Counted from the first letter of the stretch, positions 7,516-16,066 are shown. The stretch: DNA of 64,000 bases from Pseudomonas fluorescens (GCF_018614655.1 NZ_JAGGOG010000006.1:1-64000); one strand, 5' to 3'. Notes: generated from the sequence alone by a model not told the origin. Numbers and translations: made by a program.

Positions 7516-8196
7516 CTATATCAAACGCCCACGGACGAACGCCTGGGCCTTGCGGGTCATCTGGTCGAAGTGGCGGTCACGCTGCTTCTCCGCATCGATC
7601 ATCGCCCGCTTGCCATGCTTTTGCAGCAGGTAGGTGTGAATCTGCCGCACTTCCAGAGAGCTGTAGATCGATGCAACGTCCAGCACCCCCATCAAGCCGT
7701 CGGTGCTGTAGTCACGCGTGTTCATCAGCACCTGAGTACCGCGCGCACCGCGCACCTGAAAGCCCAAGGACTCGAACGCCGGCACTTTCTCCACCGCACA
7801 CGTCAGCTCGGCGTGGGGATAACGAGCAAGCATGTCCTGCATCATCGCCCGCGCCACACCCTGACGCCGATGACTGGCCTGCACCGCCAAATAAGCCACA
7901 CCACACGCCTCAGGATCATCCTTGACCGGCAGGTACAACAGAAAGCCTAAGACCCTGGCCGGATCCTGCTCATCCATCGCGACGATCAACTCGACGGCAA
8001 TCCCCTTCGACCCACCGACTGCTTCCAGGTACAGGTGCACCTCATAGCCGATCGCATATTGATAGACGTTGTACAGCAGGTTGCTCGGCGGGATCGCAAC
8101 CATGCTGATGTCGGTCAGGTCGTCGACCACCATCTGCAAGATCTGGCTGTTGATCGGCTCGGGGCATGGGGTTTCGTAGTGGGTAAGGCTGAACAT
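7516..8196 (-). CDS. GNAT-family N-acetyltransferase
   Basis: A 226-residue protein with the acetyl-CoA pyrophosphate loop ASHRRQGVARAMMQDML (about residues 105-121) following the strand CGVAYLAVQ, and the C-terminal strand pair AFESLGFQVRG. The extra ~60 residues after the GNAT core (SIYSSLEVRQIHTYLLQKHG...) form helices of unknown role. The ATG at 8196 has AGGA upstream; the one five codons earlier does not. The substrate is unknown. Confidence 0.8.
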   Translation of the reverse strand: MFSLTHYETPCPEPINSQILQMVVDDLTDISMVAIPPSNLLYNVYQYAIGYEVHLYLEAVGGSKGIAVELIVAMDEQDPARVLGFLLYLPVKDDPEACGVAYLAVQASHRRQGVARAMMQDMLARYPHAELTCAVEKVPAFESLGFQVRGARGTQVLMNTRDYSTDGLMGVLDVASIYSSLEVRQIHTYLLQKHGKRAMIDAEKQRDRHFDQMTRKAQAFVRGRLI

Positions 8197-8217
8197 TCGA
8201 ATTCCTGGCATTTCGCG

Positions 8218-8754
8218 TCAAGGCTGCGCGGATTGTACCTGTTGCAGCAGCGCCTGGACGCAAAGGCTGCCATCTACCCTGAGGAGCGGCTGTTTCAACT
8301 GCTTGAGCCACGCTTCATGCCGTGGCCGGCTGCGCCCTGCAAACGCCGCAGTTTCATAACCGGCGGCCCATGCCAGAAAAGCCTGATGCGCGGCATGCAT
8401 GTCGCCTCCGGGTAAAATGCGTGCTCCATAGCGTTGGGCCTCGCGAGCTTTCACACGCTCCAGACGAAGGGCCGTCGGTGTGTCGACAAACACCACCAGG
8501 TCAGCATCATCGATCAATTCATCGCCCCAACCATCCAGTGAGCCGCAAAGCACCCAGGCGCCTTGAGCCAGCACCTGCTTGAGCAAGATGACACGTTCTG
8601 CCGGCGGCCGTGATTGTGCATAAGGCGGCTCGGTCGGATACCAGTAGTAATCGTCCACATCCACATGGGGCAGTTGAAGCACCGAGGCCAACGACCGCCC
8701 CAAGGTGGTGACGCCAGCCCCCGAGGCACCACTGAGGTAGATCCGTTTGCTCAT
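8218..8754 (-). CDS. P-loop NTPase/kinase-like protein with atypical Walker A
   Basis: A 178-residue adenylate-kinase-like small NTPase. The N-terminal loop reads SGASGAGVTTLG (residues 8-19), so the Walker A lysine is replaced by valine (GxxGxGVTT). The next motif HVDVDDYYWYPTEPPYAQ (about residues 30-47) and the lid-type segment ERVKAREAQRYG are retained. It resembles the FlaR-like kinase at 21073-21609, which keeps the lysine. Its ATG overlaps the LysR stop codon (ATGA at 8751-8754), so the two are translationally coupled. The substrate is unknown. Confidence 0.75.
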   Translation of the reverse strand: MSKRIYLSGASGAGVTTLGRSLASVLQLPHVDVDDYYWYPTEPPYAQSRPPAERVILLKQVLAQGAWVLCGSLDGWGDELIDDADLVVFVDTPTALRLERVKAREAQRYGARILPGGDMHAAHQAFLAWAAGYETAAFAGRSRPRHEAWLKQLKQPLLRVDGSLCVQALLQQVQSAQP

Positions 8755-9641
8755 TGCGCGCGCACATCACGCAAACACCCCCGCAACCAGCGATGGCCCA
8801 GGTCGGCGTCCAGCCGTGGATGCCAGAGCATCGAGACGGTGAATTCCGGCAACGCAAATGGCAGCGCGAAACAGTGCAAGTCGCCGTGCAGGTTGGCGGT
8901 GTGCCGCTGCGGTACGCTGGCGATCAGGTCGGTGCTGCGGGCGAGGGACAGCGCGGTGGAAAAACCGGCCACGATGGTCACCACTTCACGCGTCAGGTTG
9001 AGCGCTGCCAGCGCGTCATGAATCTGCCCTCGGTCATACCCGCGTCGGGACACGTAAATGTGTTTGCCCGCCGCAAAGCGCTGCGGCGTGACCTCGCCCT
9101 CACTCAATGGATGGCCCCGGCGCACCACACCAATAAAGCGGTCACGAAACAGCGCCTGGGTCAGTACCTCGGGACTGGCGTTGCTGTCGACGACACCGGT
9201 TTCCAAGTCGACGCTGCCGTCACGCAACGGCGTGCTGAACTTGTCGGGTTTGTGCATAAAGCGCAGGCGCACCCCCGGCGCTTGTTCGGCGACAAGAGCG
9301 AGCAGCGCCGGGCCGAAGCTTTCGACAAAGCCGTCACTGGTGCGCAAGGTGAAAGTGCGAACCAACTGCATGAGATCAAGGGATTGCGCAGGACGTAATA
9401 CCGCCTCGGCAGCCTGCACCAACTGGCTGACCTGCTCGCGTAACTCGAGGGCACGCGGCGTCGGTACCAGCCCACGACCGGCACGCACCAGCAGCGGGTC
9501 ACCGGTGGTTTCCCGCAGCCGTGCCAAAGCGCGGCTCATCGCCGATGGGCTCAGGCGCAAACGCTGGGCCGCCCGGGCGACGCTGCCTTCGGCGAGCAAC
9601 ACATCCAGGGTGACCAACAAGTTGAAGTCCGGTGTCGACAT
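8751..9641 (-). CDS. LysR-family transcriptional regulator
   Basis: 296 residues. The helix-turn-helix is near residues 16-45 (GSVARAAQRLRLSPSAMSRALARLRE), followed by the linker helix and a substrate-binding domain. It is divergent from the MFS pump at 9845 and overlaps the downstream P-loop gene by 4 bp. By analogy with other divergent pairs it probably controls the MFS gene. Confidence 0.9.
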   Translation of the reverse strand: MSTPDFNLLVTLDVLLAEGSVARAAQRLRLSPSAMSRALARLRETTGDPLLVRAGRGLVPTPRALELREQVSQLVQAAEAVLRPAQSLDLMQLVRTFTLRTSDGFVESFGPALLALVAEQAPGVRLRFMHKPDKFSTPLRDGSVDLETGVVDSNASPEVLTQALFRDRFIGVVRRGHPLSEGEVTPQRFAAGKHIYVSRRGYDRGQIHDALAALNLTREVVTIVAGFSTALSLARSTDLIASVPQRHTANLHGDLHCFALPFALPEFTVSMLWHPRLDADLGHRWLRGCLRDVRAQ

Positions 9642-9670
9642 GGTTTTTCCCTTTTAATCAGGCGAAGACC

Positions 9671-9702
9671 TTGTGGCGAGGGGGCTTGCCCCCTCGCCAC
9701 AA
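9671..9702. repeat. REP palindrome
   Basis: A perfect 15-bp inverted repeat TTGTGGCGAGGGGGC / GCCCCCTCGCCACAA with a TT loop. It lies in the divergent LysR/MFS gap and has no following T-run, so it is a REP and not a terminator. Confidence 0.85.
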
Positions 9703-9758
9703 CAGCCCCCTCCGCACAGGGGGTCGGTGTTTCTGCTTGAGCAATATAGAGCGTCAGG

Positions 9759-9775
9759 TGCACGTATAAAGTGCA
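9759..9775. promoter_or_regulatory. Dyad in the LysR/MFS divergent promoter
   Basis: TGCAC-N7-GTGCA (inner bases GTATAAA), 70 bp before the MFS start. Size and AT-rich centre fit a LysR-type binding site. This is inferred from symmetry only. Confidence 0.4.
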
Positions 9776-9844
9776 AATGCTGCGCCTTCCGCCATGTTAG
9801 GCGACGGCGTAGATTTCTGACACCCGTAGAACAAGGAACCACCG

Positions 9845-11074
9845 ATGAAATCACCAACCCCTCGTGGTGCCCTCGCCAGCCTGTCACTGTCCATGTTGCT
9901 GGCCTCCCTGGGCACCAGCATCGCCAACGTCGGCCTGCCGAGCCTGGCCCAGGCGTTTGACGCGTCGTTTCAAGCGGTGCAGTGGATCGTCCTGGCCTAC
10001 TTGCTGGCGATCACCGCTGTGATCGTCAGTGTCGGGCGCCTGGGAGACATCGTGGGCCGCAGCCGTCTGTTGCAGGCTGGGTTGTTGCTGTTCACCCTGG
10101 CGTCTACGCTTTGCGCGGTAGCACCGTCACTCGGGCTGCTGGTCGCCGCTCGCGTCCTGCAAGGGCTGGGGGCGGCGATCATGATGGCGATGACCATGGC
10201 CCTGGTCGGCGAAACAGTGTCCAGGGATCGAGCCGGACGCGCCATGGGATTGCTGGGCACCATGTCGGCCATCGGCACCGCATTGGGCCCGAGTGTGGGC
10301 GGAGTCTTGATTGTCGGGTTTGGCTGGCAGGCGCTGTTCTTCATCACCGTGCCCCTCGGTACTTTGACCTTCGCCCTCGCCCGTCGCTATCTGCCCCTTG
10401 AGAGCCATCAGCAAACGTCGACGCACACAGGCTTCAACTGGCTGGTGACGTTACGCAATCCGCCCCTCAGAGCCGGGCTGGCCATGACCGCACTGGTCTC
10501 TGCGGTGATGATGGCGACGCTGGTGGTCGGGCCGTTTTACCTCTCCCGGGGCGTAGGGCTTGACCCAACCTGGATGGGCCTCGCGATGGCAGTGGGCCCC
10601 TGCGTTTCTGCGCTGACGGGGGTACCCGCGGGCCGCCTGACAGACCGTTTCGGCGGCCATACCATGACAGTCATCGGGTTGCTCGCCATGGTCACCGGCT
10701 GTCTGTTGCTGTCGTTGATGCCAGCGTACTTGGGGGTTGTCGGGTATATCGCCCCTCTCATCGTGCTCACCCTCGGCTATGCCCAGTTTCAGGCCGCCAA
10801 TAACACCTCAGTGATGAGTGACGTAGCAACGGATCGACGGGGAGTGATCGCAGGCTTGCTGAATTTGTCGCGCAACCTGGGGCTGATCACCGGTGCATCG
10901 GCATTGGGCGCGGTGTTTGCACTTGTCTCCGGCGACCTCGCGGTGGCCCCGCCCGAAGCGATCAGCAACGGCCTGCACGTCACCTTTGGTGTGGCCCTGG
11001 GGTTGATCGCGGCAGCACTGCTCTTCGCCTGGAGAAGCCGCCCTGCCGCCGTTCGGCTTCCACACAGTTCTTGA
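9845..11074 (+). CDS. MFS transporter, drug-efflux type
   Basis: A 409-residue inner-membrane protein with about 12 predicted helices. GRLGDIVGRSRLL (about residues 61-73) is the conserved MFS loop 2-3 motif, and LQGLGAAIMMAMTMALVGE (about residues 105-123) resembles the helix 4 motif of DHA exporters. The start, with SLGTSIANVGLPSLAQAF, is that of EmrB/QacA-like proteins. It is probably a proton-driven efflux pump for small toxic molecules, controlled by the divergent LysR protein. Confidence 0.85.
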   Translation: MKSPTPRGALASLSLSMLLASLGTSIANVGLPSLAQAFDASFQAVQWIVLAYLLAITAVIVSVGRLGDIVGRSRLLQAGLLLFTLASTLCAVAPSLGLLVAARVLQGLGAAIMMAMTMALVGETVSRDRAGRAMGLLGTMSAIGTALGPSVGGVLIVGFGWQALFFITVPLGTLTFALARRYLPLESHQQTSTHTGFNWLVTLRNPPLRAGLAMTALVSAVMMATLVVGPFYLSRGVGLDPTWMGLAMAVGPCVSALTGVPAGRLTDRFGGHTMTVIGLLAMVTGCLLLSLMPAYLGVVGYIAPLIVLTLGYAQFQAANNTSVMSDVATDRRGVIAGLLNLSRNLGLITGASALGAVFALVSGDLAVAPPEAISNGLHVTFGVALGLIAAALLFAWRSRPAAVRLPHSS

Positions 11075-11096
11075 CAAGGTAAAACTGTAACCTCTA

Positions 11097-11107
11097 TTGT
11101 CCGACAA
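11097..11107. promoter_or_regulatory. Candidate operator of the FadR-type regulator gene
   Basis: A perfect TTGTC-C-GACAA inverted repeat just downstream of a plausible -35 (TTGACA, 11071-11076) and overlapping the -10 region. The string GACAACCTGA recurs upstream of lhgO (11902-11911), suggesting one regulator acts on both. Confidence 0.55.
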
Positions 11108-11128
11108 CCTGACTACCAAGGTTTTACC

Positions 11129-11839
11129 ATGCTTGAGCTCCAGCGCCCTGATTCGCTCGTCGTGCGTGTTGTCAGCGCCATTCGCGCAGAAATCGATTCC
11201 GGCCAACTGGCGCCCGAAGCCCGCTTGCCCACCGAACAACAGTTGGCCGAACAGTTGAACGTCAGCCGTTCGGTGGTGCGCGAAGCCATCGCCCAGCTCA
11301 AGGCTGACGGCGTGCTGACGGCCAAGCGTGGCCTCGGTTCCTTCATTTCCAAGACCCCTGCCGGCACGGTGTTCCGTTTCCCGGAGAAGGACGGTCACCG
11401 CCCGGACCTGGCGCAAATGTTTGAAGTGCGCCTGTGGATCGAAACCCAGGCCGCCTCGATTGCCGCCCAACGCCGCGACGCAGGCGACCTGCAGCGCATG
11501 CAGCAGGCACTACAGGAAATGCACGACAAGCGCGTCGACTTCGATGCCGCCGCGCTGGCCGATGTCGAGTTTCACCGCGCCATCGCCGAAGCCAGCAAGA
11601 ATGACTACTTCGTGGCCTTCCATGACTTCCTCAGAAGCCAATTGGCCACTGCCCGCAAAACCGCCTGGGAAAATTCGGCATCACGTTTTGCCAATGGTTC
11701 GGCCGACGCCACCCAGGAACACCAGGCGCTCTACCAGGCCATCGCCGACGGCGATGCCCAAGGTGCAGCGGCGCGTGCCGAAGCCCACCTGCGCGCCGCC
11801 GCCAAGCGCCTGCAACTTGAGCTGCCGGCCACGAACTGA
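11129..11839 (+). CDS. lhgR: FadR/GntR-family regulator, probable L-2-hydroxyglutarate regulator
   Basis: 236 residues. The N-terminal winged helix (RLPTEQQLAEQLNVSRSVVREAIAQLK, about residues 27-53) is GntR type, and the helical FCD ligand domain has the metal-binding pattern ADVEFHRAIAEAS (about residues 142-154) and a later EHQALYQAI. It lies directly upstream of lhgO in the same direction. In Pseudomonas a FadR-type protein called LhgR represses lhgO and responds to L-2-hydroxyglutarate; the gene name is assigned from this context. Its own promoter carries a TTGTC-C-GACAA palindrome. Confidence 0.8.
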   Translation: MLELQRPDSLVVRVVSAIRAEIDSGQLAPEARLPTEQQLAEQLNVSRSVVREAIAQLKADGVLTAKRGLGSFISKTPAGTVFRFPEKDGHRPDLAQMFEVRLWIETQAASIAAQRRDAGDLQRMQQALQEMHDKRVDFDAAALADVEFHRAIAEASKNDYFVAFHDFLRSQLATARKTAWENSASRFANGSADATQEHQALYQAIADGDAQGAAARAEAHLRAAAKRLQLELPATN

Positions 11840-11858
11840 ACGCTCCAACCTTTTTGAC

Positions 11859-11884
11859 GCGTGCCTCAGGCACGCCATTTTTTT
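11859..11884 (+). terminator. Rho-independent terminator after the FadR-type gene
   Basis: A perfect 7-bp stem GCGTGCC/GGCACGC with a TCA loop, followed by CATTTTTTT. It separates the regulator from the lhgO transcript, so lhgO needs its own promoter. Confidence 0.88.
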
Positions 11885-11895
11885 AACAAAAACAT

Positions 11896-11911
11896 TAGTC
11901 TGACAACCTGA
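11896..11911. promoter_or_regulatory. Candidate lhgO operator
   Basis: TAGTC-T-GACAA (one mismatch from a perfect dyad) followed by CCTGA, matching the site at 11097-11111 near the regulator gene. It lies 41-56 bp before the lhgO start. Confidence 0.5.
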
Positions 11912-11951
11912 TAAGCAGACTGAAATGTGCAAACCCTAGGTACCTTCAACC

Positions 11952-13145
11952 ATGATTTATGACTTTTGCATCATCGGCGGCGGCATCGTCGGCCTGGCCA
12001 CCGCGATGGAGCTGCTCAAGCGCCAACCCAATGCGTCACTGGTGATCCTGGAAAAAGAAGCGACGCTGGCCAAGCATCAAACTGGCCACAACAGCGGTGT
12101 GATCCACGCGGGCATCTATTACGCTCCCGGTAGCCTCAAGGCCGACCTGTGCAAGCGCGGCGCCGAGGCCACCAAACAGTTCTGCAGCGAACACGGGATC
12201 AAGTTCGAGGTATGCGGCAAGCTGCTGGTGGCCTCCACGCCGCTGGAAATGCAGCGGATGGAAGCGCTGTACGCCCGCTCGCAGTTGAATGACCTGAAGG
12301 TTGAACGCCTGGACGCCGAGCAACTGCACCAGCGCGAACCCAATATCGTCGGCCTCGGCGGTTTGTTTCTCGACGCCACCGGCATCGTCGACTACCGCGA
12401 AGTCTGCGAAACCATGGCCCGGGTCATTCGCCACCGTGGCGGTGAAATCTGCGTGGAACGCACGGTCACCGCGATCCAGGAAGACACCGACACAGTCACC
12501 GTCAGCACCCGTGGCGAATCCTGGCAGGCCAGGCACCTGGTGGTGTGCGCTGGCCTGCAGTCGGATCGGCTGGCGAAAATGGCCGGGGTCAAGATCGACC
12601 ACCAGATCATCCCGTTCCGCGGCGAATACTTCCGCCTGCCGGCGTCGAAAAACAACATCGTCAACCATCTGATTTACCCGATCCCGGATCCAGAGCTGCC
12701 GTTCCTCGGCGTGCACCTGACGCGGATGATCGATGGCAGCGTGACTGTCGGCCCCAATGCCGTGCTGGGCCTTGGACGGGAGAACTACCGCAAGTTTTCC
12801 GTCAACTGGCGCGACGTGGCGCAGTACACAAGCTTCCCCGGATTCTGGAAAACCCTCTGGCAGAACCTCGGGTCCGGCAGCGTCGAGATGAAGAACTCGC
12901 TGTTCAAGTCCGGTTATCTGGAGCAGTGCCGCAAGTATTGCCCTTCGCTGAATATCGAAGATTTGCTGCCTTATGAAGCCGGCATCCGCGCCCAGGCGGT
13001 GATGCGCGACGGCACGCTGGTGCACGACTTTCTGTTCGCCCAGACGCCGAGGATGCTCCACGTCTGCAATGCACCCTCACCCGCCGCCACCTCGGCGATC
13101 CCCATCGGCGCGATGATCGCCGACCGCATGTTCAAGCCCCACTGA
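11952..13145 (+). CDS. lhgO: L-2-hydroxyglutarate oxidase
   Basis: A 397-residue FAD enzyme of the DAO family that oxidises L-2-hydroxyglutarate to 2-oxoglutarate. The FAD-binding motif IIGGGIVGLATAMELL is at residues 7-22. QTGHNSGVIHAGIYYAPGSLKA (split here as QTGHNSGVIHAG and IYYAPGSLKA, about residues 42-63) is characteristic of LhgO/L2HGDH. RGEYFRL and the C-terminal HVCNAPSPAATSAIPIG also fit. Electrons normally pass to the respiratory quinone pool. It is preceded by its likely regulator and followed by an MHS-family carrier that could import the substrate or a related dicarboxylate. Confidence 0.92.
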   Translation: MIYDFCIIGGGIVGLATAMELLKRQPNASLVILEKEATLAKHQTGHNSGVIHAGIYYAPGSLKADLCKRGAEATKQFCSEHGIKFEVCGKLLVASTPLEMQRMEALYARSQLNDLKVERLDAEQLHQREPNIVGLGGLFLDATGIVDYREVCETMARVIRHRGGEICVERTVTAIQEDTDTVTVSTRGESWQARHLVVCAGLQSDRLAKMAGVKIDHQIIPFRGEYFRLPASKNNIVNHLIYPIPDPELPFLGVHLTRMIDGSVTVGPNAVLGLGRENYRKFSVNWRDVAQYTSFPGFWKTLWQNLGSGSVEMKNSLFKSGYLEQCRKYCPSLNIEDLLPYEAGIRAQAVMRDGTLVHDFLFAQTPRMLHVCNAPSPAATSAIPIGAMIADRMFKPH

Positions 13146-13226
13146 CACCCACTCCATGGCCCTGCCCGGGCCACGTAACAAGCGTCACTTCGACAATAAA
13201 TATAATGACTCAGAAGGAAGTACAGA

Positions 13227-14552
13227 ATGACAGCAACACCCCATACCTCTGTCCCGGAAACCCCTGCCCAAACCAAAAAGCGCCTGCGCAAAGTCGCCGC
13301 CGCCACCATTTTTGGCTCGATGCTGGAGTGGTACGACTTTTACCTGTACGCCACCATGGCGGCCATTGTGTTCTCGAAGATTTTCTTTGATAACAGCGAC
13401 CCGAAAACCGCGACGCTGATGGCCTTTTCCACCTTTGCCATCGGCTTTATCGCGCGCCCCTTCGGCGGGATTCTGTTCGGTTACCTGGGGGACAAGTTCG
13501 GTCGCAAGCACGTGCTGGTGCTGACCTTCTGCATGATGGGCGTGTGCACCACCCTGATCGGTTTGATCCCCAGCTACGCCTCCATCGGCATCTGGGCACC
13601 GATCATTCTGGTGTTTATCAGGATCATCCAGGGGTTGGGTGCCGGGGCTGAGTTGTCCGGTGCGGCAGTCACCTCCTATGAGCATGCCTCGGAAGGTAAA
13701 CGCGGCAGCCAGGGTGCCTGGCCGGCGCTGGGGCTGAACCTGGGACTGCTGTTGTCTTCCCTGACCGTGTACCTGCTGACCATCAATGGCAACGCGTTCA
13801 TGCTGGCGGGCGGCTGGCGTATCCCGTTCATCTGCAGCATCGTCCTGGTGGGCGTCGGCCTGTGGGTGCGCAACAGCATTCCGGAAACACCCGAGTTCAA
13901 GGAGTTGAGCCAGGAAACCGCCAAGGCCAAGGCCTCCCCGCTCAAGGCTCTGTTCAAGAACGACCTGAAAGGCCTGACCGTGGTGTTCTTTGTGGCCATT
14001 GGCTACAACGCCCTGAGTTATATCTTCAAAACCTTTTCCCTGGCCTACCTGACCCAGTTCAAAGGCGTCGATGTGCACGTCACCTCACTGTCGGTGACGA
14101 TTGCCAGCCTGATCGCGATTGTTGCCGTACCGTGCTTCGGTTGGCTGTGCGACAAATGGAGCAGTAAAAAAGTGCTGGTGCTCGGTGGCGTGTGTTCGCT
14201 GTTGTTCGCCTACCCGTTCCTGGCCCTGCTCGACACCGGCGAAAGCCTGATGATCTACCTCGCGATTGGCGTGGGCACCGGCCTCCTCGCACCAATGATG
14301 TTCGCGCCCCAGGGCTCGTTCCTGAGCCGCCAGTTCCCGACCCAGACGCGCTCCTCAGGCTTTGGTACCGGGCGCGAAATCGGCACCGCCATCGCTGGTG
14401 GCTTGGCGCCATTAGGCGCCCTGTCGCTGGTCGCCGCCTCGCCGACCCACGCCACGGGTGGGGTGGTGATCATCCTGGCCATTGCGGCATTGCTGGTGGT
14501 GGTTTTCGCCCTGTGCGACCAGGGCCGCAAACACTCGGCATTCAAGAACTGA
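13227..14552 (+). CDS. MHS-family MFS transporter (dicarboxylate/2-oxoglutarate-type)
   Basis: 441 residues with 12 predicted helices. ATIFGSMLEWYDFYLYATMAA (written as ATIFGSMLEWY and DFYLYATMAA) and GYLGDKFGRKHVLVL (about residues 88-102) are diagnostic of the metabolite:H+ symporter group, which includes KgtP and citrate carriers. It lies 81 bp downstream of lhgO, so it probably imports L-2-hydroxyglutarate or a related acid. The exact substrate is inferred from context only. A hairpin TGACCGAA/TTCGGTCA overlaps its stop codon. Confidence 0.85.
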   Translation: MTATPHTSVPETPAQTKKRLRKVAAATIFGSMLEWYDFYLYATMAAIVFSKIFFDNSDPKTATLMAFSTFAIGFIARPFGGILFGYLGDKFGRKHVLVLTFCMMGVCTTLIGLIPSYASIGIWAPIILVFIRIIQGLGAGAELSGAAVTSYEHASEGKRGSQGAWPALGLNLGLLLSSLTVYLLTINGNAFMLAGGWRIPFICSIVLVGVGLWVRNSIPETPEFKELSQETAKAKASPLKALFKNDLKGLTVVFFVAIGYNALSYIFKTFSLAYLTQFKGVDVHVTSLSVTIASLIAIVAVPCFGWLCDKWSSKKVLVLGGVCSLLFAYPFLALLDTGESLMIYLAIGVGTGLLAPMMFAPQGSFLSRQFPTQTRSSGFGTGREIGTAIAGGLAPLGALSLVAASPTHATGGVVIILAIAALLVVVFALCDQGRKHSAFKN

Positions 14553-14569
14553 CCGAAAAAATTCGGTCA
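14550..14569 (+). terminator. Hairpin at the MHS-transporter stop codon
   Basis: TGACCGAA-AAAA-TTCGGTCA; the first three bases are the TGA stop. No T-run follows, so it may be a weak or factor-dependent terminator, or protect the 3' end. Confidence 0.5.
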
Positions 14570-14632
14570 ACGGGTGCATGGATGCCCCTTCATCGCGCAT
14601 CATGGGCACTTTCAAGCTCAAGGGAAACGTCC

Positions 14633-15487
14633 ATGCGCGTTCTGTCATTGATGATGGGTCTTACGACGCTGGCCGCCAGTATGGTGTTTTGCGTCACCGC
14701 GTCGGCGAGCGAAGAAAGCCAATTGGTGGACTCAATCAACCAATACCGCAACCAGGTGCAGCGCTGTGGTAACCAGGGTTCCCAGGAGTTGCCGCCCCTG
14801 GCCACCGACGCGCGGCTGGTGCTGCCGGTCAACAGCGTTGGCGACCTGCAACAGGCATTGGCGCGGGCCGCCTATCCGATGGTGAACGTCCAGGCCATCA
14901 GCCTCTCCGGCCCCAAAAATGCCGAGGCCGCCATGAAAGCGGTGAAAGAAAGCTTTTGCCGCGTGGTGCTGGACCCGCAGTTCGTCGATATCGGCGTCAG
15001 CAGCAATGGCCAGGACTGGCGCATCGTCCTCGCCCGCCCGTTGCTCACCAGCGGCCTGGGTGAATCGCAAACCGAAGGCAAGCAGGTCCTGGCCATGATC
15101 AACGCTGCCCGCGGACAAGCGCGCCAGTGTGGCAACCAGACTTTTGCCGCCACCACGCCCCTGGTCTGGAACGACACACTCGCCACCGCTGCCGCCGGCC
15201 ACTCGCAGAAAATGGCCAACGGCAACTTCTTCGATCACCTTGATCACGACGGCCGCACTCCCGGCGACCGGGCCGAGCTGGCAGGCTATATCGCCCAGCA
15301 GATCGGCGAAAATATTGCGGCCGGCCTGGACACGCCGCGCAAGGTGGTCGACGGCTGGCTCGCCACCCCCGGGCATTGCGCCAACTTGATGAACCCGCAA
15401 TTTCACGACATGGGCGCGGCCTACGCAATGGACCCGAAGAGTGATGCAGGGATTTATTGGACGGGAATGTTGGGTGCCCAGCAGTGA
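14633..15487 (+). CDS. Exported CAP (SCP-like) domain protein
   Basis: 284 residues with a signal peptide (MRVLSLMMGLTTLAASMVFC...ASASEES). The C-terminal half holds a CAP/SCP domain: LVWNDTLATAAAGHSQKMA, FFDHLDHDGRTPGDR, GENIAAG, VVDGWLATPGHCANLMNP. The N-terminal half repeats the opening helix in degenerate form: SINQYRNQVQRCGNQ (about residues 33-47) resembles MINAARGQARQCGNQ (about residues 152-166). Bacterial CAP proteins are secreted and of mostly unknown function. The start is set by the signal peptide. Confidence 0.85.
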   Translation: MRVLSLMMGLTTLAASMVFCVTASASEESQLVDSINQYRNQVQRCGNQGSQELPPLATDARLVLPVNSVGDLQQALARAAYPMVNVQAISLSGPKNAEAAMKAVKESFCRVVLDPQFVDIGVSSNGQDWRIVLARPLLTSGLGESQTEGKQVLAMINAARGQARQCGNQTFAATTPLVWNDTLATAAAGHSQKMANGNFFDHLDHDGRTPGDRAELAGYIAQQIGENIAAGLDTPRKVVDGWLATPGHCANLMNPQFHDMGAAYAMDPKSDAGIYWTGMLGAQQ

Positions 15488-15502
15488 CCGGAAGGTGATT
15501 CG

Positions 15503-16024
15503 ATGACACTTGAAAACACCTCAAGATTGATCTTGCGCCAACCCACCGAGGACGACGTGGCCAGTGTCTTCGCCATTTACGGCGACCCCGCGACCAACCG
15601 CTACAACCCGGCAGGTCCCTTGGCCGACCGGCACCAGGCGAAATCAATGCTTGAGCGTTGGCTCCAGCATTGGGACGAGCATGAATTCGGCCAGTGGGTC
15701 ATTACCTCCCAGGACTCGCCGGACTGTGTGATCGGATTCGGTGGCATCACCCTGCACGGATACAACGAGGTCCAACGCATCAACCTGGGCTATCGCTTTG
15801 CCGTCAGCGCCTGGGGCAAGGGTTATGCAACCGAATTGGCCAGGGCTGCGTTGGCCTATGGATTTGCCGACCTGGACCAGCCTCATGTGTATGCGGTGGT
15901 GAGGCCGGGCCATCAAGCCTCGATCAATGTCCTGGAAAAAATCGGCATGCAGCGCATCGACGAACTGGACGACGTCCCCGGGCAGGCACCGAGCCTGGTT
16001 TATCGGGCCGCACGCGCCGAGTAA
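15503..16024 (+). CDS. GNAT acetyltransferase, RimJ/RimL type
   Basis: 173 residues. The N-terminal TSRLILRQPTEDDVASVFAIYGDP is the RimJ/RimL (Acetyltransf_3) start, INLGYRFAVSAWGKGYATELARAAL carries the CoA loop (W-G-KGYATE), and NVLEKIGMQRIDE ends the fold. It acts on a protein N-terminus or a small amine; the target is unknown. It follows the CAP gene by 15 bp, suggesting co-transcription. Confidence 0.85.
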   Translation: MTLENTSRLILRQPTEDDVASVFAIYGDPATNRYNPAGPLADRHQAKSMLERWLQHWDEHEFGQWVITSQDSPDCVIGFGGITLHGYNEVQRINLGYRFAVSAWGKGYATELARAALAYGFADLDQPHVYAVVRPGHQASINVLEKIGMQRIDELDDVPGQAPSLVYRAARAE

Positions 16025-16031
16025 AAACCAA

Positions 16032-16066
16032 TGTATCGCAGTGTGTCCAAAGACCATTGCGATACA
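16032..16066. promoter_or_regulatory. Inverted repeat upstream of the epoxide-hydrolase-like gene
   Basis: TGTATCGCA (16032-16040) and TGCGATACA (16058-16066), separated by 17 bases. Lying between the GNAT stop and the next gene, it could be a regulator site or a long-loop hairpin terminating the GNAT transcript. No T-run follows. Confidence 0.4.

Noticed and set aside
9671..9702. Rho-independent terminator
   Set aside because: The hairpin is perfect but lies in a divergent promoter region with no T-run, and matches the REP theme seen elsewhere.
12036..13061. 341-codon minus-strand frame opposite lhgO
   Set aside because: Shadow of the well-supported lhgO gene.
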